From Dethiosulfovibrio faecalis (GTDB lineage: Bacteria; Synergistota; Synergistia; Synergistales; Dethiosulfovibrionaceae), in NCBI RefSeq assembly GCF_021568795.1, contig NZ_JAKGUE010000012.1, positions 1 to 64,000 on the forward strand: a stretch of 64,000 nucleotides of DNA, written 5' to 3'. The position numbers and the translations under genes were made by a program. The notes under the pieces were generated by a model. The model was given only the letters and a program-made list of their open reading frames with translations, was not told the origin of the DNA and made no database searches. Numbering within the stretch: the stretch's first letter is position 1; each line of letters opens with the position of its first letter. This document shows positions 8,409-17,018 of the stretch, one piece after another.

Positions 8409-9058
8409 GATCCGAGTACCCTGACCATATCGCCGGTGGAAAGACCGCAGGAATTAGCTTCGTCCACGTCCACGTGGAACTCTACCTCCATAGAATCGCC
8501 AACCCTCACCCAGACACGGCTGAAGACGATCCCTCTGTCTCCCGGCACCTCCACCGACACTTCCTGCCCGTCCTTCAGGGATAGTTCCGCCGCTCTGGGA
8601 GGAGTGAGATGCAGGTGTCTCCAGGCTATGCCCACCCCTACTTCTACCGTCATGGAATCGGCGGGCCCAATTAACGTGACGGGATCACAGGGAAGATCGG
8701 ATCCGCTTTTTACCAGGGGAGCCTTTATCCTGAGCCGCCTGGCGTCGGACGCAGAGATCTCCACCTGGGTAGCCTTACGGTAGGGACCAAGGACACGCAC
8801 CGATTCCAAAACCCCTCCTGCTGTGGCCAAGGTAACCGTTTCCTTGCAGGCGAACTGTCCGGGCTGACGTAGATCCTTGATGGGAGTAAGCTCATGACCG
8901 GAACCGAAAAGCCTATCGCCGTCATTCCGAGAAAGATGAACGTGGCGATTGCTGACCCCGGCCACGACGAGAGCCGGATCGTGCTCGACACGCGACTCGG
9001 GCAAGCTCTGGAGGATCTCGCTGACTATTTTGTCCACCAGCTCTCTCGAAATCGCCAT
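8405..9058 (-). CDS. pduL: PduL, phosphate propanoyltransferase
   Basis: PduL is the zinc-dependent phosphotransacylase of microcompartments. It turns propionyl-CoA and phosphate into propionyl-phosphate and frees CoA for PduP. The 217-aa product shows the metal-binding histidine motif NRHVHLS near residue 37 and the second, WRHLHLTP, in the later half. Both are signature sites of the two beta-barrel domains. The N-terminus (ISRELVDKIVSEILQSL) looks like an encapsulation helix. The ATG at 9058 follows GGCGGTG by 7 nt. A matching kinase (PduW) is not in the window. Confidence 0.95.
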   Translation of the reverse strand: MAISRELVDKIVSEILQSLPESRVEHDPALVVAGVSNRHVHLSRNDGDRLFGSGHELTPIKDLRQPGQFACKETVTLATAGGVLESVRVLGPYRKATQVEISASDARRLRIKAPLVKSGSDLPCDPVTLIGPADSMTVEVGVGIAWRHLHLTPPRAAELSLKDGQEVSVEVPGDRGIVFSRVWVRVGDSMEVEFHVDVDEANSCGLSTGDMVRVLGS

Positions 9059-9071
9059 CGCACATCACCGC

Positions 9072-9377
9072 CTAGTCGTTCGATGCGGAGAGGATATCTA
9101 CTCCTCCGGCTGGAAGGATCTTCTCCGTGTCCATGTGAGGCCTGGGGATCACGTGAGTGGAGACGACCTCTCCGATTCTGCTCGCCGCGGCGCAACCGGC
9201 ATCCACCGCGGCTTTTACCGCTCCCACGTCGCCTCGCACCATCACGGTCACCAATCCGGCTCCGCTGAGCCTCTGGCCTATTAGGACGACGTTGGCGGCC
9301 TTGACCATCGCGTCCGCTCCCTCTATGGCTGCTACGAGACCTCTAGTTTCGATCAATCCCAATGCTTCCTGTCCCAT
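9072..9377 (-). CDS. pduJ: BMC-H hexameric shell protein (PduJ/PduA family)
   Basis: This is a single-domain BMC-H shell protein; hexamers tile the facets of the compartment and the central pore passes substrates. The 101-aa product has the canonical opening [20 protein letters not shown] and the core [19 protein letters not shown]. The pore loop reads LSGAG instead of the KIGSG seen in the pduA product of this locus, so its pore may be lined differently. It is placed between pduK and pduL. The J-versus-A naming follows gene order and is not certain. GGGAGG precedes the ATG. Confidence 0.93.
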   Translation of the reverse strand: MGQEALGLIETRGLVAAIEGADAMVKAANVVLIGQRLSGAGLVTVMVRGDVGAVKAAVDAGCAAASRIGEVVSTHVIPRPHMDTEKILPAGGVDILSASND

Positions 9378-9400
9378 GACTAATCCTCCCGTTCTTGAAT

Positions 9401-10156
9401 TTATCCTTCGACGGGCCCGGAGGCGTCGTCGGAGGTTTTATCCTGAAATTTCTCGTTCTCCGTTTTTCGAGACTTACCGACTTCCGTCTTGGAATTCCCC
9501 TCGGAATCAGCCTTCATCTTTGGCGATTCCTCGACCTTTTTTATCTCTGCCTTCTTTTCTTCCGTTCCATTTTCGATAGAATCGGGGACATCGGTCTTCG
9601 CCGTTCCTTTGTTGGAAGAGGTTTTTCTGCGTCTTCTTCCACCGGGTTTACCCTGTTGGGATTCCTTGGATACCCCTTCTTTAGAGGAGCTCGACTTTTT
9701 ACGGCTACTCGCCTTTCTGCGTTCCTTCGTCCTTACCCGAGAGGCGTTTTCCATGTCCGCCTCCCATCGGTCTTTTTCCCCTATCGAGGGGGTTCCATCG
9801 ACAGTCGCGACCTTACCGGTAGTTTCACCGGGAGCCACCTCAAAGAGCCAGTCCGCCGCCGATTTGGTATCGTCGTTATAGGCCATCACCGGTCCGAACC
9901 CGACAGCGGGGCGAGGGATCATCTGAGCGGACACCACAGTTCCGAAGGGCTCTACCGCGGCCTTCGCCGCCGATATGGCCGCCTTGACCGCTCCGACGTC
10001 TCCGGCGATCTTCACCGTGACCATACCGTCTCCTCTGGAATTCTCTCTACCGATCAATTTCACGTTGGCGCTCTTAAGGGCCCCGTCGGCCGCAGCGATG
10101 GCCGCAACGAGACCGACGGTTTCGATAAAACCCATAGCCGTTCTAGGTTCGTTCAT
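9401..10156 (-). CDS. pduK: PduK-like BMC-H protein with long charged tail
   Basis: This is a shell protein with a BMC-H domain at residues 1-90 ([39 protein letters not shown]) and a C-terminal extension of about 160 residues. The tail begins with a short structured-looking part (about 90-125). It then turns into low-complexity Lys/Ser/Glu/Arg sequence (for example [16 protein letters not shown] and [15 protein letters not shown]). Salmonella PduK has a shorter tail with a cysteine cluster; no cysteine occurs here. The order pduH-pduK-BMC-H and the ATGA overlap with pduH support the name. The basic stretch followed by an acidic one suggests a disordered, possibly luminal or cytosolic, interaction tail (inference). 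Confidence 0.88.
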   Translation of the reverse strand: MNEPRTAMGFIETVGLVAAIAAADGALKSANVKLIGRENSRGDGMVTVKIAGDVGAVKAAISAAKAAVEPFGTVVSAQMIPRPAVGFGPVMAYNDDTKSAADWLFEVAPGETTGKVATVDGTPSIGEKDRWEADMENASRVRTKERRKASSRKKSSSSKEGVSKESQQGKPGGRRRRKTSSNKGTAKTDVPDSIENGTEEKKAEIKKVEESPKMKADSEGNSKTEVGKSRKTENEKFQDKTSDDASGPVEG

Positions 10157-10626
10157 CGGTGCATCGCCTCCGTCCTCTTAAGGCTCTTCAATACCTGAGC
10201 CACAATGGCTTCGATCCCATCCTCGCCGGATGATCGGTCGGATTCCTGGTTCGACCTGCATCTCCACTCCGGCAGAGGCTCTTTTTTCACGAATCTGGCT
10301 GCGGCCTGTCCCAGCCATCGAAGGAGCAGCGACCGATCGAACCCCTCGAAACTCTCCTCCAGATAAGCTCTTCGCTCTCTGTAGGTGGCGAAGGTCACCG
10401 CTATTCCCTGAGAATCCAGCCCCGCTCCTACCTGAAGAGGAGAGGACAGGCTGCCCTCTTTGGCCAGATCCGAGGCCGATCCCTTTCCGAAGATCCAACG
10501 GAGGGGTATTCCTTCCTCTTCCGCTCCGGCCGCCACCAGAGAGACGGCGGAATCCTCCGTCTCGGGAGACACGTAAAGGTGGATCGCGGGCCTGTCGTCA
10601 TCGCCTATCCTCAAACAGGACATCAT
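10153..10626 (-). CDS. pduH: PduH, diol dehydratase reactivase small subunit
   Basis: This is the small subunit of the ATP-dependent reactivating factor that expels damaged cobalamin from the diol/glycerol dehydratase together with PduG. The 157-aa product shows family features: HLYVSPETED near the N-terminus, the PLRWIFGKGSASDLAKEGS block, and QVGAGLDSQGIAVTFA. The tail after about residue 115 (RWLGQAAARFVKKEPLPEW and a polar end) is longer than in enterics. The start overlaps the pduG stop, with two adjacent ATG codons at 10626 and 10623. The stop overlaps the pduK start as ATGA. Confidence 0.92.
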   Translation of the reverse strand: MMSCLRIGDDDRPAIHLYVSPETEDSAVSLVAAGAEEEGIPLRWIFGKGSASDLAKEGSLSSPLQVGAGLDSQGIAVTFATYRERRAYLEESFEGFDRSLLLRWLGQAAARFVKKEPLPEWRCRSNQESDRSSGEDGIEAIVAQVLKSLKRTEAMHR

Positions 10627-12452
10627 GACGTACCTCCGTATGAGAGGACCAGCCCGGTGGCGACGGCGTTTCTCGGACCTTCCGAACCTCGAACGTTACC
10701 TCTGCCTGAGACCACTCCATATCTGGCCAGAGCATCGGTTATCATGGTGGGGATCTCGAAATCCTTGGCCGACCCACCCACCAGGACCACGTGATCTATC
10801 ATCCTTACGTTTCCGGCGGGGGCCACATGCTCCAACGCCCTCAAGGCGTTGATCACGAAGACCTCTTTCTTGGCCTTTCTCCTGGCCATCCGCACCTTTT
10901 CCATGGAGACTCTGAGGGGGATGGGCTGTAGGATCTCGTCCGATATAGCCAGAGCGACCCTCCCGAAAAGGTCCGGAGCAAGAGGTCTATCGAAAAAGCG
11001 GACCGTACCGTCCTCTTGCCTGACGTGATAGGCGCTTTCCACCTTGCACAGCGGATATCTCTTTATCGACTCGGCCAGCTCGGGATCTTCGATCCCCAAC
11101 TCGCTGCATATGACGGTGTTGACCATGTTTCCCGCACCTGCCAGATGAATCAGCTCGACCGACCCGTCGTACTTCATAAAAGAGGCGTCGGAACTGCCGG
11201 CTCCGAGATCGAGGATGGCGATAGGGCGATCGGTTCCGGGGGTCGTCAAGGCGCCTCTGATGGCCATGTCGGCCTCTACCCCGCCTATCTCGACCTTTAT
11301 CCCTATGTCCTCCGATACGGCCTCTGCGACCGCCTGCATCGGGAGCTTGGCGGTCTTAACCATGACTGCCAGAGCCACCCCGTTCTCCTGGGAAAACTCT
11401 CCGGCCAGACCTCCTACGACCTTTTGAGGGACCATGGTATCGACGGCCAGAAGGTCCTGTATGTGGATCTCCGCTATCGAAAGCCCGGTCAACTTCGCCA
11501 TTGTGGTACGGACCCTCTCCATCATCCCTCCAACGTTGCTGCCAGGCTGACCGAAGATATCCGTAATAGGGTGACAGACAGAGAGGAGGCTCATTATGGC
11601 CTCAGCCCCGGCCTCGACGTCCACGTTTTTTCTGCCGTTAGGCGAATCTATGGATATCTCTCCGGCGGGGATAGACCTTTCCTTCACCTCTCCCATGGGG
11701 GTCCTTATGACCACTGCGGATCGATTTCCCACCAAAGCTCTGGTCACAGGAACTATCTGCTTGGTCTCTTCGGGAGACAATCCGAATATGGTGGCCACGT
11801 CGTAGGGATTGGCAAGCACCTCTATTACCCTTCCGGGACCGGCTACCTCCACGCAACTGTCCATACCGAGAGGAATCTTGTCTATCGCAGAGACCTCGTC
11901 CACTATAGGGAGAGGCCGACTCAGCCTGTTGGATATCAGGACCCCGTCGTCGTTCTGACATATCAGAGCTTTCACATCCAAGCCTTTATCTACGACCTCG
12001 TTTACGGTCTCCGATGCGGCCTCGAAATCGACCGAACCCGGGATGACTACGACTACCGATTCACCGCTAGCTCGGTTCCTCAGGTCATCGTAGGCCACAG
12101 TCACCCCTACGCCTATTCCGAGACCTCCTGGAGTCGAGGGGTTATGACCTATCATGGTGGACTCGGTGATGACAGTCTCAGTGACCGTCTCCATGGCGAC
12201 GTCCCCTATGACCGGAGCCGCCTCGTTAAGTCGAATCAGGTCTACCCTGCCGAAATCCCCTCTATCCCAAGCGGCGGCTTCAATGGCCTTTTCCAAGGCC
12301 AACCTTATGCCTCTCAGGTTCTGGACCGTTCCCTTGAGTCCCGTAGTCGGATGCAGAGCGGAGGCTAGGAAGGTCTTACCGTCTCCCGACACCTCCGCCA
12401 AGGCGACCTCGGTCGTGGAGTTCCCTATATCGATACCAGCGACGATCGCCAT
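10623..12452 (-). CDS. pduG: PduG, diol dehydratase reactivase large subunit
   Basis: PduG is the ATPase subunit of the dehydratase reactivase, a member of the actin/Hsp70-like superfamily. The 609-aa product, standard for the family, begins with the phosphate-1 motif VAGIDIGNSTTEVAL and has the second motif ILDLGAGSSDAS in the C-terminal half. DHVVLVGGSAKDFEIP follows near the end. It sits between pduE and pduH with 9-bp and overlapping junctions, so it is made together with the dehydratase it repairs. The start is the ATG at 12452. Confidence 0.96.
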   Translation of the reverse strand: MAIVAGIDIGNSTTEVALAEVSGDGKTFLASALHPTTGLKGTVQNLRGIRLALEKAIEAAAWDRGDFGRVDLIRLNEAAPVIGDVAMETVTETVITESTMIGHNPSTPGGLGIGVGVTVAYDDLRNRASGESVVVVIPGSVDFEAASETVNEVVDKGLDVKALICQNDDGVLISNRLSRPLPIVDEVSAIDKIPLGMDSCVEVAGPGRVIEVLANPYDVATIFGLSPEETKQIVPVTRALVGNRSAVVIRTPMGEVKERSIPAGEISIDSPNGRKNVDVEAGAEAIMSLLSVCHPITDIFGQPGSNVGGMMERVRTTMAKLTGLSIAEIHIQDLLAVDTMVPQKVVGGLAGEFSQENGVALAVMVKTAKLPMQAVAEAVSEDIGIKVEIGGVEADMAIRGALTTPGTDRPIAILDLGAGSSDASFMKYDGSVELIHLAGAGNMVNTVICSELGIEDPELAESIKRYPLCKVESAYHVRQEDGTVRFFDRPLAPDLFGRVALAISDEILQPIPLRVSMEKVRMARRKAKKEVFVINALRALEHVAPAGNVRMIDHVVLVGGSAKDFEIPTMITDALARYGVVSGRGNVRGSEGPRNAVATGLVLSYGGTS

Positions 12453-12461
12453 GATCTACCT

Positions 12462-13007
12462 CTATTCGGTAGGCAGATCGCCTTTGAGAAGCTTTCTGCG
12501 TTCGTATACGTCGGCGGTCTCCCGAAGAAGCTCGGCACATACCATGGCACCGTAGTTCTTCTCCAGCTCGTCGGCTATTCCCAAAAGATCGGACTTCGTC
12601 GATCTATGAGGTCTCATGGCGTTGTATATCTCCAACACCCTGGCATCTGGAACCTTAGTTAGCTCCGCGGCCCTTCTAAGGTTGACGGCTATCTGATGGC
12701 ATCCGTCGTCCTCGGCTATCTGAGCCTGATATTCCAGGGCATCGGGGGTTATCTTGAAGTCCTCGAAGGCCACATTTCCGCTCTCTATATTGGACAGGGT
12801 AAGCTCGTCAAACCCCTTGCCTCTGGGCCCGACCAAAAGCTCCGGCCTTTTAACCGCCAGAGGGTAATCGTCCTTGGACAATGCCTTTCGGTCTTTTACG
12901 GAAGTTTCCTGAGGCGAATTAGACGCCCCGTCTTCCTGGCTTCCTCCACTCTGTAGGACCTGACGGACCATCTCGGCTATAAGCTTCTCGTTGATCTCCA
13001 CTGTCAT
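12462..13007 (-). CDS. pduE: PduE, diol/glycerol dehydratase small subunit
   Basis: This is the small (gamma) subunit of the adenosylcobalamin-dependent diol dehydratase. The 181-aa product has an N-terminal helix (EINEKLIAEMVRQVLQSG) and a short polar linker. The conserved core contains YPLAVKRPELLVGPRGKGFDEL, abbreviated here by its ends YPLAVKRPELL and GPRGKGFDEL, then the FKITPDALEYQAQIAE block and the RAAELTKVPD helix. Its length matches the enteric 173-aa protein. The gene follows pduD after 6 bp and precedes pduG by 9 bp. Confidence 0.95.
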   Translation of the reverse strand: MTVEINEKLIAEMVRQVLQSGGSQEDGASNSPQETSVKDRKALSKDDYPLAVKRPELLVGPRGKGFDELTLSNIESGNVAFEDFKITPDALEYQAQIAEDDGCHQIAVNLRRAAELTKVPDARVLEIYNAMRPHRSTKSDLLGIADELEKNYGAMVCAELLRETADVYERRKLLKGDLPTE

Positions 13008-13013
13008 CCCTCC

Positions 13014-13691
13014 CTACCTGAATCGGACCTGAAGCTCCATGGGAGACTTGGAGCGATCCAGTGCCTTGACTTCCTTGTTGTGCAGCAGTGCGGCTATTCC
13101 CTGGAATTTAGGCCTGGCCATAGGATCGTTTTTAGTAGCCACCGGTACCGGCTGCTCTCCCTTGGCGTACATACCGGCGTTTCTGCCTATGGCTCTGAAG
13201 GTCTCCAGATCCAATAGGGGAGACTGAGGGAATAGCTCCAGGTTGTTGAGAGGGGCCAGATCTCTCTGATGTATGACGGTCGTACCTCTGGATATGATCC
13301 CTATACCGACTCCCGACCCGGAGAGTTTCGCCGCCTGATGGGCTATGAACGCCACGTCCGCGGTGTGATAGACCCTGACGAGTCTCCAGGAAAGGCCCTG
13401 CTCCTCTATCCCGGCAAAGACCTGACGGAGCACGTCTGCCAGGGAGACGTCCACGATGGTAGCGTCGAATTCGGTTCCGAATGCGGGAGGTATGGCCACC
13501 ACCACCTCTCTGGCATCTGTTCCACGGGTAGCCCTCTCTTTTTCGGTCATCTCCATGGATATTCCGGCCTTTACGGCGGTAACGGACTGCCTTGCCGCGA
13601 CGGAGGCAGCCCCCACGTTCTCCGAGGCACCGACCTCCTGCAGGACCTCGGCTATGACTTTACGGACCAGTTCTTCGTTTATCATTCCCAA
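13014..13691 (-). CDS. pduD: PduD, diol/glycerol dehydratase medium subunit
   Basis: This is the medium (beta) subunit of the B12-dependent dehydratase. The 225-aa product starts with a predicted encapsulation helix (MINEELVRKVIAEVLQEVG), like that known to send Salmonella PduD into the shell. After a linker, the core carries VVVAIPPAFGTEF, the GIEEQGLSWRLVRVYHTADVAF region (seen from GIEEQGLSWR to HTADVAF) and SGSGVGIGIISRGTTVIHQRDL split over the nucleotide-loop side. Spacing is 8 bp after pduC and 6 bp before pduE. The start could be the ATG at 13691 or the second ATG two codons on. Confidence 0.95.
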   Translation of the reverse strand: MGMINEELVRKVIAEVLQEVGASENVGAASVAARQSVTAVKAGISMEMTEKERATRGTDAREVVVAIPPAFGTEFDATIVDVSLADVLRQVFAGIEEQGLSWRLVRVYHTADVAFIAHQAAKLSGSGVGIGIISRGTTVIHQRDLAPLNNLELFPQSPLLDLETFRAIGRNAGMYAKGEQPVPVATKNDPMARPKFQGIAALLHNKEVKALDRSKSPMELQVRFR

Positions 13692-13699
13692 GTCCCTCC

Positions 13700-15370
13700 T
13701 TAAACGTCCTCGGCCCTTATGGCCCAGGGCACGTTCTTAAGCTGGTTCCAACGCTCCTCCGACATGGAATATCCCGTGCCGGGGCCCTGATAGGAGTTCG
13801 GGTCGTTTACGGCACTCCAGACGCCGCCTTCCCTATCGACCCAGGCCGAGGTCTGGAGATAGTCTCCTGATACGTGTTGTTTCATCATCCTGACCAGGGC
13901 CTCGGCTTCCTCTCGGAATCCTCTCTTGGAAAGGGCCTTTATGATATCGATGCCGTTGATCATCTCGGTCATGACCCTCTCGGCTGCCTTGAGGTCCTCG
14001 GGAATGTTTCTGGGAGGCATGTCCGAACTGGAGTGACCGTAGGTGGCCGCCTCGATCTCCTCGTCCGAGATGGCAGGGAATCCCAGCTCGTCGTAAACCG
14101 CCTGAAGGGCTCTAGCAGCCTTGTTGCGACAGGCCACGACCTCGTCCTCCGTTACGGGGTTGAGACCTCCGTCGACACGGAAATCCCTCTGAAGGGTGAG
14201 ATAGTCGTCGACGTCCTCGATATCCCAGTTGGATCCGGCGAACATGTTGTCCTTGTTGGGAACGCCCGAATACCCCGAGAAGATGAAATCCGCACCGGAG
14301 AACATCTGAGGAATTGTTCTAGCGGTACGACGCATGTCCGAATGGGAGAAGGTCTGGTCGTTTCCGGAAGCGACCTCGAGACCGTATATCATGGTTATGA
14401 GATTCTCTCCCGCCACGGCCCTGAGACCGCTGGGGACGGCTCCGGGAACCCCGATACAGGATATCGATCCGTTCTGAAGTCCCTGAACGCCGGCACCCTT
14501 GGTGACCATGATGCACCGGGCCTCCAGATACAGCATGCTCCGTCCCTCTGCCGCGCCCATCTGAACCTCGCTGCCGGTTCCGCTGGTAAAACGCATCTTT
14601 ATTCCTCGACTGGCGTAGGCGGAGGCCAGGAAGGCCTTGGACCAGGGGGTATCGTCTCCGTCCACGAAGACGCTCTCCGTGCCGTAAACCGAGACGGTCT
14701 CGGCATAGCTGGTCAGTCCCTGCATTCCGATCTGGAGCTCGAAGGCCTCTTCCAGAGCGTCCTGGGTGAGAACGCCGGGACGTCCTGTCTGGGATCCGAC
14801 CAGAAGGGAAATGGCGTTGAGAGCCGCATAGCGTGCTACCGCCACGGTGGTCTCCTCCTCCATGAACCCTCTCAGGGCTCCCTCCGCCGCATCGGCACAG
14901 AGCATAATGGGGTTGTCCGTGGCGCTGGTGATATGGGCCTGGTTGCCCGGAGTCTGACGGGCCCTCATCTTCTGCATGGCCATCATTATCTCGACGATGT
15001 TCATCTGGCCGATAACGTCGGCCATCTTCGCAGGGGTAAGCCCTGAGAAAAGCCTGCGGACCTCCTTGGTCGGGACCGATATATCCACCAACATCCTGGC
15101 CAGCTCCAGAGAGGACTTGGACATGGCCTCCTGAGCGACGGACCGATCTATGCAATAGTCCGCCACGAACTGCTCTATCATGTCGAATTCCTTACGGGGA
15201 CGTCCGTCCATCTCGACTATCAGACCGTCTCTTACCACCACAGAGGGCTTGGGGTCGTTGGGACTGTCCATGGCTATGAGGCCGACGTCCACCCACTCTC
15301 CGATGAATCCGTCCTGGTGAACCGGGCGATTCTCCAGGATCTCGAATCTCTTGCTTCTTTTATCTGCCAT
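13700..15370 (-). CDS. pduC: PduC, diol/glycerol dehydratase large subunit
   Basis: This is the catalytic alpha subunit of adenosylcobalamin-dependent diol/glycerol dehydratase, which converts 1,2-propanediol to propionaldehyde or glycerol to 3-hydroxypropionaldehyde by a radical mechanism. The 556-aa TIM-barrel protein keeps the known substrate-site blocks: GNQAHITSATDNP (Gln and His), EEETTVAVARYAALNA (Glu), SGTGSEVQMG and the GNDQTFSHSDMRRTAR stretch (Asp and Gln). Start ATG at 15370 is preferred because GGAGGTG lies 7 nt upstream; a GTG three codons earlier sits inside that site. Substrate preference cannot be read from sequence, but glpF and gldA nearby make glycerol plausible. Confidence 0.97.
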   Translation of the reverse strand: MADKRSKRFEILENRPVHQDGFIGEWVDVGLIAMDSPNDPKPSVVVRDGLIVEMDGRPRKEFDMIEQFVADYCIDRSVAQEAMSKSSLELARMLVDISVPTKEVRRLFSGLTPAKMADVIGQMNIVEIMMAMQKMRARQTPGNQAHITSATDNPIMLCADAAEGALRGFMEEETTVAVARYAALNAISLLVGSQTGRPGVLTQDALEEAFELQIGMQGLTSYAETVSVYGTESVFVDGDDTPWSKAFLASAYASRGIKMRFTSGTGSEVQMGAAEGRSMLYLEARCIMVTKGAGVQGLQNGSISCIGVPGAVPSGLRAVAGENLITMIYGLEVASGNDQTFSHSDMRRTARTIPQMFSGADFIFSGYSGVPNKDNMFAGSNWDIEDVDDYLTLQRDFRVDGGLNPVTEDEVVACRNKAARALQAVYDELGFPAISDEEIEAATYGHSSSDMPPRNIPEDLKAAERVMTEMINGIDIIKALSKRGFREEAEALVRMMKQHVSGDYLQTSAWVDREGGVWSAVNDPNSYQGPGTGYSMSEERWNQLKNVPWAIRAEDV

Positions 15371-15400
15371 CGCTGTCACCTCCGTCGCTAAAGACCGACA

Positions 15401-16222
15401 TCAAATGTAGGGAGTGGTGTCGGTCGCAGGTGCCTCTCCGAAAACCCCGAGAAGTTTCTGTCCCATCTCTCTGGCGGCGATTATCGCCTGACGGACGGCA
15501 CCGGAGTCCCCGGTGAATGCGATGATGCACTCGTTGGTCCAGCAGGTGCCCTGGCCGGGAGAACTGTAGGCCAGAAGCTCGACCTCGGCGGCCTTGAGAG
15601 CGGTGTCGCTCATCACGAAGCCGATTCCGGCAGGAGCTCCTACTATGAGACCAAAGGCCCTTCCGACAGGGGCTCCGAACGCCTTGTTGAGAGCGTCGCT
15701 GGCCCTGGCGGTATACTGAAACTCGAGGTGACCGGCCGCACATCCGTAGACGTCGCCGAAGGTGCGATCCAGGTCTTTCAGGGCGACCTCGACGGCCCTA
15801 CGGGCGTCCGATACGTCCTCCGCCCCGAAAAGGATCAGGCATCCGTGTCCGGCGCCCCCCTCGGTGTCCCTGCATAGCTCGAGGGCGACGATCTCGGTGT
15901 TGGTGGCCTTTACGGCCTCGTCGGCCGCCATTATCTGAGGTCCGGCCCCGATGCGGTCGGAGATGATTCCGATAGACCTGTACTTGGGATCGATCCCGAG
16001 TTTTTCATGAAGGGAGCTCTCGACGTTTGCGATAACCAGACCGATGGTGTGCCCTCTTGCAAGACCGACGAACTCGGTGACCCCCACGGAGGGAGAGCAG
16101 AACGAACCGCAACTCTCCTCGACTGCCTTGCTCTCCTGAGCGGGAGCGGCGGCAGGAGCGGCACCCTCTCCAAGCCTTTTCATAACCTCGTCCATAACCT
16201 TCTTCATTACGTCCTGTTCCAT
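15401..16222 (-). CDS. pduB: PduB, tandem-BMC shell protein
   Basis: PduB is a major trimeric shell protein of two BMC domains, and its N-terminus links the shell to the enzyme core. The 273-aa product has an N-terminal helix (MEQDVMKKVMDEVMKRLGEG), an Ala/Pro-rich linker to about residue 33, then domain 1 (VTEFVGLARGHTIGLVIANV) and domain 2 (AFGLIVGAPAGIGFVMSD). In Salmonella a second start makes shorter PduB' near codon 38. Here the matching position is Val (GTC) in AVEESCGS, and no start with a ribosome-binding site is visible, so only the long form seems likely. Confidence 0.95.
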   Translation of the reverse strand: MEQDVMKKVMDEVMKRLGEGAAPAAAPAQESKAVEESCGSFCSPSVGVTEFVGLARGHTIGLVIANVESSLHEKLGIDPKYRSIGIISDRIGAGPQIMAADEAVKATNTEIVALELCRDTEGGAGHGCLILFGAEDVSDARRAVEVALKDLDRTFGDVYGCAAGHLEFQYTARASDALNKAFGAPVGRAFGLIVGAPAGIGFVMSDTALKAAEVELLAYSSPGQGTCWTNECIIAFTGDSGAVRQAIIAAREMGQKLLGVFGEAPATDTTPYI

Positions 16223-16252
16223 CCCTTTGCTCCTCCTATCAGTCAGTTATCG

Positions 16253-16534
16253 CTAGCCCTCTATCTTGGGCAGGATCCTCTCGGTATCCGAATGAGGCCT
16301 GGGGATCACGTGAACGGATACGACCTCTCCGACCCGCTTGGCCGCCGCGGCTCCGGCGTCGACGGCAGCCTTGACGGCCCCTACATCGCCTCTCACCATC
16401 ACGGTCACGTAGCCCGACCCTATCTTTTCGTATCCGGCGAGACGAACGTTAGCCGCCTTGACCATGGCATCGGCAGCCTCTATAACGCCTACCAATCCTC
16501 TGGTCTCGACCATACCCAACGCTTCTGCATTCAT
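16253..16534 (-). CDS. pduA: PduA, BMC-H hexameric shell protein
   Basis: This is the main hexameric shell facet protein. The 93-aa product is very close to enteric Pdu[21 protein letters not shown], the pore loop [14 protein letters not shown], then [19 protein letters not shown] and HVIPRPHSD. The KIGSG pore sequence is the one associated with propanediol passage. It lies just upstream of pduB and downstream of pduV, so it is early in the transcript. The start is the ATG at 16534. Confidence 0.95.
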   Translation of the reverse strand: MNAEALGMVETRGLVGVIEAADAMVKAANVRLAGYEKIGSGYVTVMVRGDVGAVKAAVDAGAAAAKRVGEVVSVHVIPRPHSDTERILPKIEG

Positions 16535-16568
16535 TCCGATGACACCTCCTGTTTTAGCTTTCCGTCCT

Positions 16569-17018
16569 CTAAGAGGTCGGTCGATACCTTTCCATCGTGG
16601 ACTTCAAAAACTCTATCCCCTCCCCTGTTACGGAGGAGATGACGCAGCTTTCCCTCACGCCGCTTCGACAAAGCGATTTCTTAGCCTTTTCGATCTGCTC
16701 CGAAGACGCCAGATCGGACTTGGTAACGACTCCCAAGACAGGAGCGCATATCACGCTCGAGAACGTCGGAGGAGGGGGACAATTTCTGGTGGGATCCACC
16801 AAAAGCAGCACGACCGATGCCTTGGAGGATGTGGATATCAGGGAGTTGTAGTGAAGAGGGATATCCAGAAACTCGCCTGGCGTGTCCACGAAATCGCCGC
16901 AAAAATCGATGGACTCGGTCTTTACAGTCCTAACAGCCCTATCGGAAAGGACCCCTAAAAGGGTGGACTTGCCGGAATCGACGGAACCGATGACCATGAC
17001 CCGCCATGGTCGACTCAT
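16569..17018 (-). CDS. pduV: PduV, EutP-family small GTPase-like protein
   Basis: PduV/EutP proteins are small P-loop NTPases linked to microcompartments, and PduV has been tied to their movement in the cell. The 149-aa product has Walker A ([12 protein letters not shown]) at about residues 11-22, a G3-like DTPGEF, and a G4-like TKSD. The effector-side region has an unusual NCPPPPTF run. The ATG at 17018 overlaps the pduU stop. It lies in front of the shell genes instead of at the far end as in Salmonella, an order change with no obvious functional effect. Confidence 0.9.
   Translation of the reverse strand: MSRPWRVMVIGSVDSGKSTLLGVLSDRAVRTVKTESIDFCGDFVDTPGEFLDIPLHYNSLISTSSKASVVLLLVDPTRNCPPPPTFSSVICAPVLGVVTKSDLASSEQIEKAKKSLCRSGVRESCVISSVTGEGIEFLKSTMERYRPTS

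Noticed and set aside
9600..9760. Lys/Ser-rich repeats in pduK as a mobile or CRISPR-like repeat
   Set aside because: They are low-complexity codons of an open frame without exact repeat units.
11016..12368. 450-codon open frame opposite pduG
   Set aside because: It is antisense to the well-conserved reactivase; the His/Tyr/Gly-rich translation has no recognisable fold.
13874..15046. 390-codon open frame opposite pduC
   Set aside because: It is the shadow of the dehydratase large subunit, with no ribosome-binding site or family match.
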